Shown: positions 1-13,780 of the stretch, piece by piece
How the letters are laid out: the number at the start of each line of letters is the position of its first letter
Numbering within the stretch: position 1 is the stretch's first letter
Assembly (NCBI GenBank): GCA_022605425.2
Contig: JAKIMF020000005.1
Location: forward strand, 1,398,501-1,462,500
Origin: Hamiltosporidium tvaerminnensis
Taxonomy: Eukaryota; Microsporidia; Dubosqiidae
Reading direction: 5' to 3'
DNA: 64,000 nt
Notes under the pieces: generated by a model
Told to the model about the DNA's origin: nothing
Database searches by the model: none
The model's input: only the letters and a program-made list of their open reading frames with translations
Made by a program: the position numbers and the translations under genes

Positions 1-360
1 GATCCTTTTTAACAGTATTTAATTTATTTGAATTTTACAAAATATTTTTTCGACTTTTGCCAGGATTCAGAATTAATATAAAGGTGTATATCAAAACCAA
101 ATCATTTTTAAAAATCCAACAAGATGCACAATTGATTTTTTGCTTGCAATTATTATAATAAAAAATTCTAAAATATATGCTTATATTCCGTGTTTCAACC
201 AAAGAAAGTTTATAAATTTAAAATATCAGTTTCTTTTCTTTTAAATTGTTCATAAAATACAATTTTTTAAATTTAACGATTTGATATTTCGCAAGCTTTA
301 TAGATTATAGCTTGGTTGTTCGTAAATGTTTTTTTTATCATAAACCATTCTGCATGACGA
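1..360. other. AT-rich sequence without recognised features
   Basis: This stretch precedes the first R unit. It may be the tail of an earlier unit cut by the window edge, but I could not align it to one. No gene is visible. Confidence 0.4.
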
Positions 361-918
361 TTTTGACATTCAATTTCAACATATATAGTTTAAGAAAAAC
401 ACATTTATTAAAAAAGAAACCAACTCAATCATAACCCCTACACCTCACTCATATATCATTAGCACAAATAATTTTTTTAGTACGTTTAAAAGAAAATATT
501 CTAGCAAATTACAAAGAATAACGTGTTTTGATCAAAGTAAATAAAAGTTATACGTCTTTACAAAGTTAACCTTAATCACAGACAATATTTTTATTTTTCT
601 TTGTGATATATATCTTTACACTGAGTCTTTTCAAATAGTCTATTAGGTTATTTTTAAGCTCTTTGCCTTGGTGTTTATTGTATTTAAGTTATGATTTTGA
701 TTTGACTTCTCTGCTAATATATTATAAGTGAATGAATTCACTTATTTAGTCAAGTCCGATTTTAAACAAGAATAGATGTCTTATTACACTATCTTTTAGA
801 TCATAGTTGTAACACATTTAAATAACCTTACATATACACTTTTATAATCACTCAGCCTAGGTAGTTCAAGATATAAATCAATTTAGCTGCAATCATTCTA
901 GTAAAAATATTGTAGTGA

Positions 919-1029
919 TTGTGACATAAGTTCTATGGCTTCTACAGTAGGTATAATCTTTATACAAATAAGGAAAGGTTAGAAGTTTATGATAAGATAG
1001 TCTTAGTTAACCTGTAGAAGATGTCACAA
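919..1029 (+). other. Paired-arm (stem-like) element of R1, copy A
   Basis: The left arm ttgtgacat (919-927), 11 unpaired bases, and cttctacag (939-947) pair without mismatch with the contiguous right arm at 1,012-1,029 (ctgtagaag then atgtcacaa). That gives 18 base pairs with an 11-nt bulge around a 64-nt interior. The arms recur at the same place in other R1 copies, with a paired base change in copies C and H. Confidence 0.7.
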
Positions 1030-2380
1030 CATAAAAATATAACACTATTTATAGTTTTGTAAATTTTAAATATTCAAATGTCTTTCTTTTTATATTTTAA
1101 GTAAAAAATTGTAATTTTGATAGTATAAACTCTAACCCAACAAACACAATAATAGAAATTTTATGTTTTGAATTAAATAATTGTTTCATTTAATTGTAGA
1201 CTAAGTTTTAATCCTTTGACTTTTATATCCACCTTTAAATATATTTAGATATTAAAATGATATTAATATCTTGTAATTCCCACGCGTATAGGTATTCCTT
1301 CATTATGTAAAGAATTGTTCATAGCTATATATCTAATTAGCAAAGTAAATATTAAAAATGATTCAAATTAACTTAGCTTTTAGTGAAATATATTTATTAA
1401 GATTCATTCAATCTTTATACCAAATTAAAATATTATCTATATGTTTTTTTATTTGAATTGTTTTTCGTGCGAATCCGTATTAACTCATAAGAAAGTTAAA
1501 GATCAAAAAAACCAAAAAACATAAAACCAAACATTTATAAAATAGTTGTAGAAATTGTATTTAAACTAGGTAAATAAATTAAAAACGTTAAAATTTACAA
1601 ACAATTACATACAGACATTTATCAAAATGTGGTTTTAATGTTAAAGTAGTATAATAAGAACAAAGTTATCAGTTCGAGGCATATTAATGTACTATAAAAT
1701 TTATTTAAATTTAATTCTTTAGATAATTAGAGTAAAATATTATTTAAGTCTAATAAAAATATAAAATAATAGAAAACTTAGTAATATCTTTACAAATATA
1801 AAAATTTATGTTCTAAATTGGTCGAATATGAGTTAATAGTTTAAAACGAAATTCTTATTTGAATATTTTGAGATGAATCAAATATCAAAATTCTCTAATA
1901 GAATTATATAATTTAGTAAAAATAACTTAATTCTGTATAAATCTAAATAAAAGCATTTTATTTCAACGGAGTCAATAGTATTACATTTTTAATAAATTTT
2001 CTTGAAAGTATTATACATGCAATTTAAATAACTTTTCGCAGGTATAATTTTCTTTTAATTAGCTCTATATTTTTTTTAACCAAAGAGCAATACATATATA
2101 ATACAAAGCCGTTTGCTCAATTTTGGGAAAAGTAACTAATATGAGGTTATATAGAAATCCAAAGCTATGTATCAATACCCCATATGATCAAAGTGTCAAT
2201 CAATATATTGAAGGCTTTTAAAAACAATTTTACAAAATTTAATGCGGCCCTAGTTAGGTCGAACACAACGTATTATGACCAAAATCAAAAAATATAATTT
2301 TTAGATAATGAGTTAAGGTTTAGATAGTCCAAAAATATAAAATAACCATAAAAAAACAACCAAGACCTTACACTCAAAAA

Positions 2381-2406
2381 CTTCCAATTATGGTAAATTT
2401 TATAAG
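2381..2406 (+). repeat. Conserved 26-bp block of R1, copy A
   Basis: The core cttccaattatggtaaat is followed by tttataag. It is identical in copies B and C and differs by one base in copy D, while neighbouring sequence differs far more. Function unknown. Confidence 0.75.
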
Positions 2407-4599
2407 CTTATTAGACTTAACACTCAAAAATCATATAAGAAGTAATACTACTTATTTATATGTTCCAAGAAAATCATTTACAATAAAACACAGAATTTTA
2501 AGATTAATGAATATAAAATTCCATAGAATTAACGAAATTTAATTAAAATATGATAAAAGCATACCATATTCTGAAAATTACAGATTAAAAGCTCCAGAAT
2601 TGTTTTATATTAAGAAAACTGCTTGAATAAGAGACTACTTAACTTATCAAATAAATAATAAATGAATTATTTGAGAAAAATGTAAACAAATTAGAAAAAA
2701 GTAAATAAAAATACAACTAACTTAAATTAAGTAAAATAAACTTGATATAATTAAAATTCCGAACTTAAAAAACATAACAAAAATATTTAAAAAACTAAAA
2801 TTTTGAACATAAAAAAATTTAACGAAGAAAAAAACGACAGCTACAATTAAGAATGTCGAATTTGTTATTTCAAAGATCAATACTAAATATCAACATCAAA
2901 TACTACTTACTAATTTCATATTAGGCATAAATAATGAACTATAAATGTTTTGTATCGAATAGAGCCTAAAGTTTTGTAGATTAAAATATAAATTACAAAA
3001 TATAACTAAAAAACCTACACTAGTAATCTAAAAAACCTATTTAGAGGATATAAAAATATATGTATTATATTATAAGCACCATTAAAAATATTCAAACTTT
3101 AAAAGTATATAATAAGAAAAAATACATTATCTTAAGTGTGTAAGAAATATTGAAATTCTACTACTAATATCCAATAAAATTCAATTTAGAACAATATATA
3201 TGACTTAAAACAAAATAATAGACAAATAAATCGAAAAAGAAGGAATATATAAACCTACAAAAGTACTATATTTGTAAAATAAGTATTTAGCCAAAGTACG
3301 AAATATTCATCGTACTATAAATAAATTGAAAATCTTAATTTTATATTTTACAAATAATTATTGTGCAATGAACAAAATAAAAATGCAATTTTCATTTTTA
3401 AAGATTTGCATAACTTTTCATAGTCATTGAAAATTTTAGTATTCATTTAAAGAGTAAAAAAATTAAATGTAATATAAATATGAAGTTAAAAAAATATCTT
3501 GGTATAGGCTGACTGTTATTTAAATAAAAAGGAGATATGAAGAGTCGAACAGAAATGAATTTTGATCACAATATTAGAGAAAGCAATTATATTCAAGTTC
3601 CGAAAAAAGTGTATTGCGAAAAGCTTTGAATTAAATAACCACATAATAAATCCATGATAAATAAAAAAATAATATCTTTTTAAATCGGAATAAATTATAG
3701 AACTAAACTAATTTAATAATAAATATACATCGCTTAAAAAATATATATTAGATAAAATATAAAATTAATAAAAAAATGAAATTAATTTAGAAAAGGAAAA
3801 TGCTCGATTAATAGAGAATATATAATAACTGTATCAATTGATAAATGACTTAAAATATAGAACAACGTCCCTAGTTAAAATTAAAGGACATGTGTTACAG
3901 TGGTTTCATGACATTCATGGAGTTTTAAGTTTTACATATGTAACCGACCCTCCTTACACTATCAATACACTTATGATAACTGCATTCAGAACCCTTTCTT
4001 CTACAAACGCGTAGAACGAAATTATATGGGACGGCAATTTAAAAGAGTTCCTTAATATTCGTTGCAGGATTTAATCGAACGACCGAACCCCATACATAGC
4101 TTCCCCAGCAGTTTCTCTATTCTCAATTACTCTACAATTTCAGTACCACAAAGTTGCAGGTAAGATATATTTTAGCAAAGTAGCCGAGGTCACCATATAT
4201 CTGCAATGTCATACCAACAGTAAATCTTATGTATCGTTTTACTAACTCAAAAATTGTTTACCTTTATATTTCTCTTGCGTCGAGTCTTCTACCCTAATGT
4301 GACAAGCTAGAATTATATTTTTTTGCTTAGAAATTACTTACAAGTAAAACAGCGGTCTACAATCTTTTCTATATAAAACAACATGATAGATTTGTAAAAA
4401 AAAATCTATTTCGAAGACCGACTTCCCCTCTTAAAATCTCAAGAAAAACAGCATTAAATGTAGTGATTTTCTATTACAATAAAAAATAAGACTATAAGTT
4501 CCCAATCACTTGCTAAATCATTGCTAAATATTAGGTTTATATTGTGGTTATCCCCTTCCACTATAGAATTAGCAAGTAGAAAATAATTAACTTTACCAC

Positions 4600-7500
4600 A
4601 ATACAATTACCCACAAATCCAATCAAATTTATTAATCTCTGATTTATAAATAACCTTAAATATATTTGTTTTTTATAAAAATAACCTTCTTTAAGAAACA
4701 TTGTTCAAATCATCTCTTCAGAATAATTTTTTTTTGTAGTTGGAAAATTAAACATGTCAAATAGTTTATGATACAGAATGCTAACCAAATAAAAAAGAGT
4801 AGTAGGTTATATTCTAGGCAAAATATGATAAAGTTAATTCATAGATATTTCTACATCATAAAACGGTTTCCATTAAATTACAAAATATCATTTGCATACA
4901 ACAACTGAGAGCTTTTTTTAGTACATAATTGGCGCTTTATTTAAAATATTTTTTATACTTTGCTTTCTTTCGCTATATAGCACTTAGCAATTCATAAGTT
5001 AATCGACAAATTTTCCGATTTTTTATTTTGCGATCAAATTTAAAAATTAACAATCAAAAAATTATGACGAAATTTAAAATAAGGGAAAATTTGTTTCAAA
5101 ACTTAAGATATTAATAAATGATATATTTCAGAAAATAAAGAATACGAGATTTTAAAATTATTGATATATTTTTAGAGCAAAAATACAAACTATAAAGCTA
5201 ATAGTGTGAAATTACTAAGTTTTCTCGTATTAATTTCGACATTAAAGATATAAAAATAAAAAAACAAAAGTAACTCTTTAAAACTGTATAATAAAAGACA
5301 TAATATAGTTTGATTTTAAAAAATTGTAATATAGTGAAGAGATAATCCCTAAAATAAAGTATATTGATTTTTTTGTTACTAGAAATGTAATGATGAGAAA
5401 TAAGATGTAAGATATTTGTGTTCAAATTTTTTATTTTTTTTTATCTACATATAACTTCAAATTAAATATTTTAAAATTTTTTTATTGTTAATCTCAAGTT
5501 TAACCTATTTTAAGGGTTTAATCTTACAAAAATCGTCTTTATTTTTAAAGTAATTTAATTCACAATAATAAAATTGAAATTTCAATTTCTCGTCATAAAT
5601 ATGTTAAAATTTATCTAGATCCGTAGTAATAATTTAACTTAACTAAATCTTCGATGTTCACATTATATACAAATTGTGTAATATACTTGCAAAAAATCAT
5701 ATTTTAAGAGATACGTGTTTTTTAAATTAATTTTATAGCATCATGCTAGATTTTTTACTTTTAAAATAATATTTAACTCCATTATATGTTTTTTCTTTGA
5801 AAAATATATATTATCTAATAATCAAACATTTATTCGATATTAATTCAAAATTTTAGAATTAAAAGTCAAAATAATTAACTATTCAATTTATATAATAAAT
5901 ATTTAACTTCTTTTTTGTGCGTTACAACCACAAAATATTATCACTGTATAAATATTAAATTTTTAAGAGAAGGTCTTCTACTTTTAGAAATTTTTTACAA
6001 GTTGTATTGGTAAATCAACAGATATTATTAAGAGGCATGTATATTTTATAAAAATTTACCATAAAAAACGATATAAATATTTCGAAGAAAAAGACAATTA
6101 TAGAAAAAATTTGAACAAGAATTGTATATCTTTAAATGGGCTTTTTACTGTTCAAATTTATACATATAACCCTTATTTATGCACTTTGAATTAAATGATG
6201 CTAATTTTTATATTTCTAAATTTGTCTCAAAACACTCAAAACAAAACCGTTTGTTAATTAAAAGTATAAACAATAAAAATAGACTTTAAATCAAAATGTG
6301 AGAATTTCCATTTCTTGTCACATTCACAGTTATAAAACTCTCAAAATGCTTCTAACGGCAAAGTCATCATTCATAATCAATTCTGCTAGGAAAGTAAATC
6401 AAAAACGGAATTTCGACGTAAAATACTAAGAAATAAATCTTTCATAATTTTAAATAAACCAATTAAGAAAAACAGAAGATTTATATGCTTCTAAAAAATG
6501 GACAAGCGAATTTAAGATTATTTGTTATTTAATGTAATTCTATAATATATTTTTCTTTAAGCAGATATTAAGATTTTAAAAAAAACAAAAACTAAATATA
6601 AATCCAAAAAAAATCTACAATTAGTCAAAACATAATTCTTAATTTTCGATTAATATATTAGATATGATATATATTTCTCAATGGTTTTTTGAATTTCTTT
6701 TACAGAGGTTATTCCCTATGTTTGATTTAAAAGTTCTGTTTACAAAAGATGTAGATTAAAAGATACAGTGAAAAAATTTGGTTGATTGGCTTCTGAAATA
6801 TTAAATGAATTCAGTTTGCTTTGCATTTATTTTCTCAATCCAAGATATTTTTTTTGTAAGCAGATACAATGTTAAATTATTTTCTAATTTTGTAAATGAT
6901 ATAAGAATGAAGTACAAATGTGATATTTGTGCAAGGATTACAATACTCTTAATTAAAAAAGGACAATTTGAATTTATTTAATTTCAAAATACGATATTTT
7001 TTTGTTACAAACTAGATTTAAGAGAAAAAAAATTTTAAAATCTTTTTGTTTTTTGCGCAGAATAACGAGAACGATAGATACAGCGATATACGAACAAAAA
7101 TGCGTTGAATCATACTTTATGATATATCATCTCTTTCTATTTGTGTTTAAGTTATTAAATCTAATTTGTATTTGTGAAAGAAGATCTATTTTTTTAAAGT
7201 TTATGGTTAAAAAGAATACAACAAGTACATATCATATGTTTCTCATTACGAGCCAAACTAATGGTTTTTTTGATAGATTATTAAAGGTTATGCACTTGAA
7301 TAGAAATATATCTTAGTAATTCGTGAATACTGTACATACAAAAAAAAATATCATTAAATTTTGATTTGTTAATGTATAATTTTCAGAGTCTTTTAAAACA
7401 AAATATTTGCAAATTATTTCATATATTTATAGTAAAATAAAAATTTGTTATTAAATCAATGAAGATCTTAAGATATTTTTAACAAAAATGATTTTTAAGT

Positions 7501-9480
7501 ATCACAAAGAAAAGACTTTCAAACATGTAGATTGTCTTTTGACGTGGTAGTTATTGGATTAAATATAGTAAATATCTAATCTAGAAACCCTTGATTCGAC
7601 TTTTAAAAATATTTTAAAATATTTTTGAACAGTTTTTTTTTTTCTTTTTTTAAAAAATATAATTTTATTAAAGTAGGTTTTCTCTATTGCTTCTTTATTT
7701 GCACAAATCTCTCGTTTTGATAGCCCATCGTTCATCCAAATCAGAAATTGTTTATCATTTGTGTTCATAGCTCTAATTTTTTAAGACTATATAAATTAAT
7801 GGTAAAAAATTTCTTATAATATATTTCCAGTTATAGTATATATAAGTATAAAGTGATCTTGAAATTGCAGGATTAAAAATGATTCTTAAGCTCTAGTGTA
7901 TTATGTCCATTTGTTTTTAAAATTAGTCTTAAGTTCTTCGAAATAAATATAAAGAATTCAAAATTATAATTATCTAAATTCTGAGTATATTTATGTAGCA
8001 GCTAGATCTCAGCAAGGTATATCTTATTGTAATTTATTTGACCCATCCTAAAATGAAAAATTTAAAGTACAATCGTAAAAAACAAGAAAAATATAAATTT
8101 AAAATCAAAGCAACAAATAATTTTTTTAATTAGCTTAATATGCAGTATTGGATATTAGCGAATGAGATTTGCGGCTTAGGTTTTTAAGTAAATATCGAAA
8201 AAAATATATATATTGTCAAACTGTATAAAATCTTTGAAAAAGCATAAGGTAGTATTTAAAAAAGTTAAAATAGATGCTAAATTAGACAAAGATTTTATAT
8301 AATATTTTACAAATTAACATAATATTTAGGTCCTTAGCCAATCAAGTCAGTAATTAGATTAAGTTCTAAAATTAAAGATAAATTAATTCCTATATAATAT
8401 AAGATATTTCGAAATGCCATCAAATGCAAAATTTACAAAACTAAGAATAATAATATAATTTATGCGCTATTGGTTTTAATTTTTGATATATATACTTTTT
8501 TTTTCTGATATTTTTTCAGTTTAAAATTTAAATTACGTTAATTCAAAAATTTTTTTATACGATAAAAGGCTTTCGAGAGCATCTATTCATATTAAGATTT
8601 TGTTCGAATATTTTCAGAGTATATATATTAGTTTGTAGCATACATAGTAATTTAAAGAATAATTAAATATTAGGATTTTACATATATTTTGCGATACACA
8701 TAAAAGGTTCAGTAGTATGAAATGCCAACGTTAAATCATTTAATAACTCCTAAAATTCTTATAAATGATAAAATCAAAACAAGGAAATAGTTTTAAAGTA
8801 TTAATTGAAAGACAGGGGCTACCAGAGAGTTGCACAAATACAATCCAGAATTTTGTAAAAATCGGTATAGAAAATGGCTCAGTATCTATAATAGCTCATG
8901 TATTTGCTTTACTAGCATAATATACTATTTAGAAATAATGCTTAATAAAGATTTTCCTAAAAATTATCGAATTTTGGAGACTTTAAGGCCATACAATATT
9001 GCAAAAAAAAAATAGTCTAGAATTATAGTTATACCAATTTTTATCTTATGTTATCAAATAGGCAAAAATAAAATATTTAATCTCTATATACATAAATTTC
9101 CGGCTTTTTTTTAAAAAAAAAATATAGTGGAATTGTAAATAAATTGTTTTAAGCAACTCTAAAAATGCACATGGAGAAAAGTAGTTTTTGGTTCTTCTCT
9201 ATTTTGGTACAAATTAGCACAATTATTTTTTTTGAGAATTTAAAACAATTTTTTTTACAATCATATAGATTACAAGAAACACAAAATTTTGCACTATTTC
9301 GGGTAATTTCGAAACGAAACTATAATTTTACATATAAAAAGGTTTTAAAATTTTCGAAAAAATGAAGATGAGATAGCTACGTTTAAAACAATTAGCTAGC
9401 AAATGATCAATTTATCCTTTGTATGAAATCTTTATATAGATTTCGAATGAGAAAATACCTTTACGTTTTCGGGTGATTCA
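4600..9480. other. Gene-free AT-rich interval
   Basis: No gene, RNA or clear repeat can be supported. It holds poly-A and poly-T runs and small open frames. The longest frame (6,972-7,316, + strand, about 115 codons) has no ATG near its start and no recognisable domain. A 69-codon minus-strand frame at 7,559-7,768 starts with ATG and reads GLSKREIC near residue 15, faintly like a helix-turn-helix, but it soon becomes lysine-rich low complexity. The interval could be R-unit sequence too decayed to align by eye. Confidence 0.5.
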
Positions 9481-12230
9481 TTAAGTTTGTAGAAAGAATG
9501 TTGGCCAACGGTTCGCGCGTGTTTATTACTAAGTCTATAATTTTTTATACAATAAATTGTGACTGCGTAAAATATATAGTTCATTGCTAAGTAAAATTAC
9601 AAAACCTAGCTTTGCTAATCTTGATTAAAAACTTGCTGATATGAGATAGATTAACGCAAACATTTGAACTAGGAAATCGATTATAAGTTACTCGTGTTAA
9701 AAGACACTACTTGTCTATATGGTTCTCCTTTAAGCCCCTAAGTTATATTTTAGCGAAAGCCTTTCGGGCTCTATAATTGTAGAATAAGCAGGAATAGAGC
9801 GTAATTATTGACTGAAAAAGCGGGATTTGACCTTACTCATACTCGATGCAATAGATTCAAACTATATAGAAAGCTTTACAAGCTTATTGAATTTTTTCGT
9901 ATTCACTTTGTATAGAAGTCTAGGATAATTAAGTTCGAAAGAGGTACATAAGAACTGATAAGTAAAATTCTATGTAAAAACTAGACCTTTATTGATTCTT
10001 GAAGTAATATATAACATTTGACTTTGTTTTAAAAGGATTAATATTTTTATTAATGAAAATACTGCAAATGAACTTGATAAATTATTATAATGCTTTATTC
10101 GCAGATATTAAATCATTGAATATATAATTCAAGATTTTTAATAATTAAATTCTATAGAAAAGATTATTTACATAATTTAAAGAAAATAATTAGAAAGATA
10201 ATATAAAGAATATGGGTAAAAAATGTTTTAATTTGATGAAACTTAAATAGTTTTAAAGATCAAAATTATAATCAAATATCTGCGAATAAACAGTTTTTTA
10301 AATCAAATTTCTATTTAATATAAAAAAAAATGTCATAATAATTTTTCTTTGCCTTGAATTATTCTAAAATATGTTTTTATTTATATTCCGAAATATTTAT
10401 TAGAACGTTATAAATTTAAAACTTATTACAAATACAATTTAAATTCCTCATCAGACTAAAATTACATAATTTAAAATATGTATGATTTAAGTCTTAGTAA
10501 AAGTTATTTTAAATATATTATACATTTCGTTGGAAGTTTTTCGAGTGTTTTAGAAATAAATTGATGTATTAAAAGATAGAAATCTTGTAATATAAAGAAT
10601 AAATAGATTTAACATACAAATCTTAATTGAAGAAGCTTAATTTTAAAATTAAAGAATTCTATATTTATTCAAAGCAAACCTACTAAAATGATGTTTCAAT
10701 AATACAGTGTTTAATTCTAAAAACAAAAAAATATGTACAAGAAATTTAAACAATCCGTATTACTTATAAAATATAAATAGATTAGCAGTAGCATTAAATT
10801 TAATAAAGATTTACGTCTTAACAATTTTCTTTGTTATAATTTTTTTTAATTTCTACCCTTATGTTCTGAAATCAAAATATTTTTTCCTCTAGAAAAATTG
10901 AGATGAGGATAGATATCAAACAATATGAATATGAATAAACAAGATGAGTGAAATGGCGCCAACGTTGAGCATATTTAATGTTCACAACTTTTCTCTTCAT
11001 CCCAAGGAATTGCCAAAAAAATGAATTTCTTTTAGAAATTGCTTCCGGTTATAGATAGATATATGACAATTAGGTAACATTATGAGGCTTTTGGATATTT
11101 GGCACAACGCCCTGAAAGTTTATGAATCGAGGGTTGGTTGTTATAAATTGATTCCAGATTTCCGTATTCTTGGAATCATTTTTAAAAAGAAAGGTTTTGA
11201 ATTTAATAGTATCCTTTCCTTCTATTTGAACAAAATTTCTAGTATTTTGAGGCGGGGAGAAGTGAAAAAGAAGCACAAGGGGCAGTAAGGGATTTAATGT
11301 CTATTGTTTATTTCATCTGCTATATTTAAGATTTATGAAGAATATTTTGATGTTTATGAACAATTTTGGAGTGTATATGAACCGTAGACTTGAACATTTT
11401 CTATCTTGGCTAAAATCCAGAACAATTTGAAAATTTATAATTTTGTTTAAATTAGAACAAATGAAAAGCTTTTGTGTTGTTTTTCTGAAAGTTATGCGTT
11501 ACAACCAAATTATCTTTGAAAAAATATTTTTTGTGTCAGATGAAGTAGAAATATATATAACTTTTGATATATTGTGCTACATTTATAGTGTTTGGTGCAA
11601 CAAAGTGCGAAAATCAAATGTTTTTCAAATTTGAATCATAGATGCCTTCATGATAAATTTAAAATATCATAGCTATGTAATCTCAGAATTTTTTTAGATT
11701 CTAAGAATTATTTGCAGAAGAAGAAGAAATGTAGGTTAAGTTTTTAAGTAGGAGATATTTGAATAGGGTTAATGATTTGCAAGAAAACTTTAATAGAAAA
11801 AAATTTTAAATTAGTGTATTACCTAGTGAATGCTTTTTATAGAAAATGTTTGTATATTTTTTAAAATAAATTTCCACTCTTCCTAGTTGTATTAAGTATA
11901 TCTTTTGTTATTCAGGCACTTCTAATTAAAAATAATATCTTCTTTTAAATTTGATTCACCCATATTTTTTGGTTCAAACTCTAGGACTTTATATGTTAGT
12001 ATATTTTGTAAATTATAACAAAATTTAATTGAAACCTATGTATATCCTAAGTCTTAAATTGGATTCCGCTCTTTATCAAACATTATTTCATTTAGTTACA
12101 AGCATAGGCTACTATTTCGACGAAAAAAAAATATAATTAATCTTTATAGTACAAGTAAGTATTTTTTAATTTATATATATATATAATACGTTTCTAGTAG
12201 AGTATATATTAAGAAAGTAAATTATAATTT
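9480..12230 (+). repeat. R3 module copy G
   Basis: It aligns in order with 43,990-45,780 and 61,000-62,780. Shared landmarks include ttagaaataaat (about 10,548), a tctacccttatgttctgaaatc stretch (about 10,851; shared positions differ slightly between copies), ttggatattt...gaaagttta (about 11,090) and ttgttattc (about 11,907). The GC-richer head (9,480-9,960) resembles the heads near 4,140 and 60,600 only loosely. No intact gene. Confidence 0.6.
11082..11288 (+). pseudogene. Coding-like relic shared by three R3 copies
   Basis: A 68-codon open frame starts with ATG and reads MRLLDIWHN then, near its end, SFYLNKISS. The aligned segments at 44,670-44,870 and 61,690-61,900 encode comparable peptides (KSSFYLI, then KSSFFDLDKIS) but are broken by stops and frame changes. 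Three related copies with similar amino-acid strings suggest that R3 once held a coding region. No family is recognised, and convergence of AT-rich codons could mislead here. Confidence 0.3.
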
Positions 12231-13780
12231 ATTTCTTGATTAATATATAAAAGATTTAACAATTAATAAAAAATAGTACCAAATTAATATTCTACGAAGT
12301 CTTACTTTATTGCAAGGAAGTGTAATAAATATTTCAGTTAGTATATAAGACGAACGCATTTTTGCTATTAATCCAGTAAATAAATCATCATAGCATAATA
12401 TATTGTATTGTGTTTTAAAATAGCAAGCCAGAAAAAATCAAATAAACTAGTTCGTAAAAAAAACGATTATTATATTTAGAAACAAATATTTTATTACATT
12501 TAAATAAATTAAAGAACTTACTCCCATAAAAAGAGATTTTACTTTTATATTTTTAAAATTTCAAGTACAGATTTTTATATTCTTTTAGAAACCATCTAAC
12601 TAAATTTAATTAATTTAAAAATATTGAGGAAAAAAAATGTTTAAATGTAAGGAATAAATTTAAATCAAAAGTCATAGGTTTACATTATAACACGAATGAA
12701 AAACCTAAGTCAGTAAATATTATGATAACTTTTTCTAGGTAAATTTACAATTTTTTTCAATTTCAGCGTTTATATATTTTGTGCTTAAATTTTTTAAAAT
12801 TATTAAAAGTCTTTAAACTGAGAAATAACTTAATCTAGATTTATTTTGCAAATCTATTATTAAATTGTTGTAAATTCGTTTGATACATCGCGACACAAGA
12901 ATACTTTTATTTTGGAACAGTAAAATTTGTTGTAAATAACAAGGTAATATGTAGAAACTTGACATAGGAAGTTTGTTATATACATATAACATATTCAAGA
13001 AGTAAAAAAAAATTAAGAAATGTTTCTTATTTTAGATACATAAGAGTAATGAGATTATATAATCATAGAGAAAATGTTTAATGGCTGTGAAAAAAATGCT
13101 TAACAATGTATTTGACTGTTTAATGTAGAATAAATATTTTTGGGTTCAAAAAAAAAAGAAAAAAAAACTTCAATTTTCCGAAATTAATAAGAAATTTAAA
13201 TCACATAATTTATTAAATTGCATTGTAATTAAGTCTTCCTAAATATATTAGTACTTAGAAAATGAAAGATATAGGCCATTTTGAAGTATATGTTGATATA
13301 AATCGTAACTTGCCCTAGACAATTTTTTTTAAGTTTCAAAGCGACATTAATTTAAAATACAAGCGGTCTTAATGCATTTATCTCCAAAATCAAATATTGC
13401 TCGATTATAATTTTTTTTTCATAAGTGTTCTTTCATAGCTTTTGCATATACGAGAGCATGTAAAAAGTATTGTAAGTAACTATCCAAACAGGTTACTATG
13501 CCTCATTTATAACAGACTCTTTAACTTCAGCTAGTGAAATGTCAGGGCGAAACATTCATTATAAAAGTAAAAAAAACTTTTCAAAAGACATGTTCAAAAT
13601 GCGTAATAAGTACAGCGTGGAGGAGAGTATAGAGACCACATAGCAAGCTTTAAAGGTTAGAAAAAAGAGGTAATGATATTTACTTAAAATTTCTATTAAG
13701 TTTCTCAATAAGAGATGACATACTGTGTTTGAAGTCTTTTTATGTAAAAATGCTTTATTTTATACTTTCCTTAAAAACAT
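12230..13780. other. AT-rich interval between R3 copy G and R1 copy H
   Basis: In the two other R3-to-R1 junctions (45.1-46.3 and 62.1-63.3 kb) the equivalent landmarks are about 1.2 kb apart. Here they are about 2.6 kb apart, so some 1.3 kb has been added or neighbouring sequence has diverged. No ends, duplications or genes were found to explain it. Confidence 0.4.

Larger units (their letters stand above)
361..4600 (+). repeat. R unit copy A (R1, R2 and start of R3)
   Basis: The copy is colinear with 52,950-61,000 once the retrotransposon there is removed. Shared landmarks in order are an actcatatatcat block (about 448), agctctttgcctt (about 657), the paired arms at 919-1,029, aatatgaggttatatagaaatc near 2,140 (shared with copy B near 24,090), a gaacacaacgtattatgacc block (about 2,261), the conserved 26-mer at 2,381-2,406, ttattgtg near 3,360, and a tcattgctaa...gtggttatcc segment near 4,520-4,555. 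Identity is moderate with many small indels. It contains no open gene. Junction 600/601 is an uninterrupted version of the retrotransposon insertion point. Confidence 0.75.

Noticed and set aside
7002-7316. 104-codon open frame, + strand
   Set aside because: It begins at TTG with no nearby ATG, shows no domain, and one frame of this length is about what chance gives in 64 kb at this composition.
7559-7768. Minus-strand 69-codon frame with a helix-turn-helix-like GLSKREIC string
   Set aside because: Too short, turns into a lysine run from A-rich DNA, and no transposase core, terminal repeats or second copy was seen.
9740-9860. Possible RNA gene around agcctttcgggct hairpin
   Set aside because: Only one short stem; no cloverleaf or known RNA signature could be assembled.
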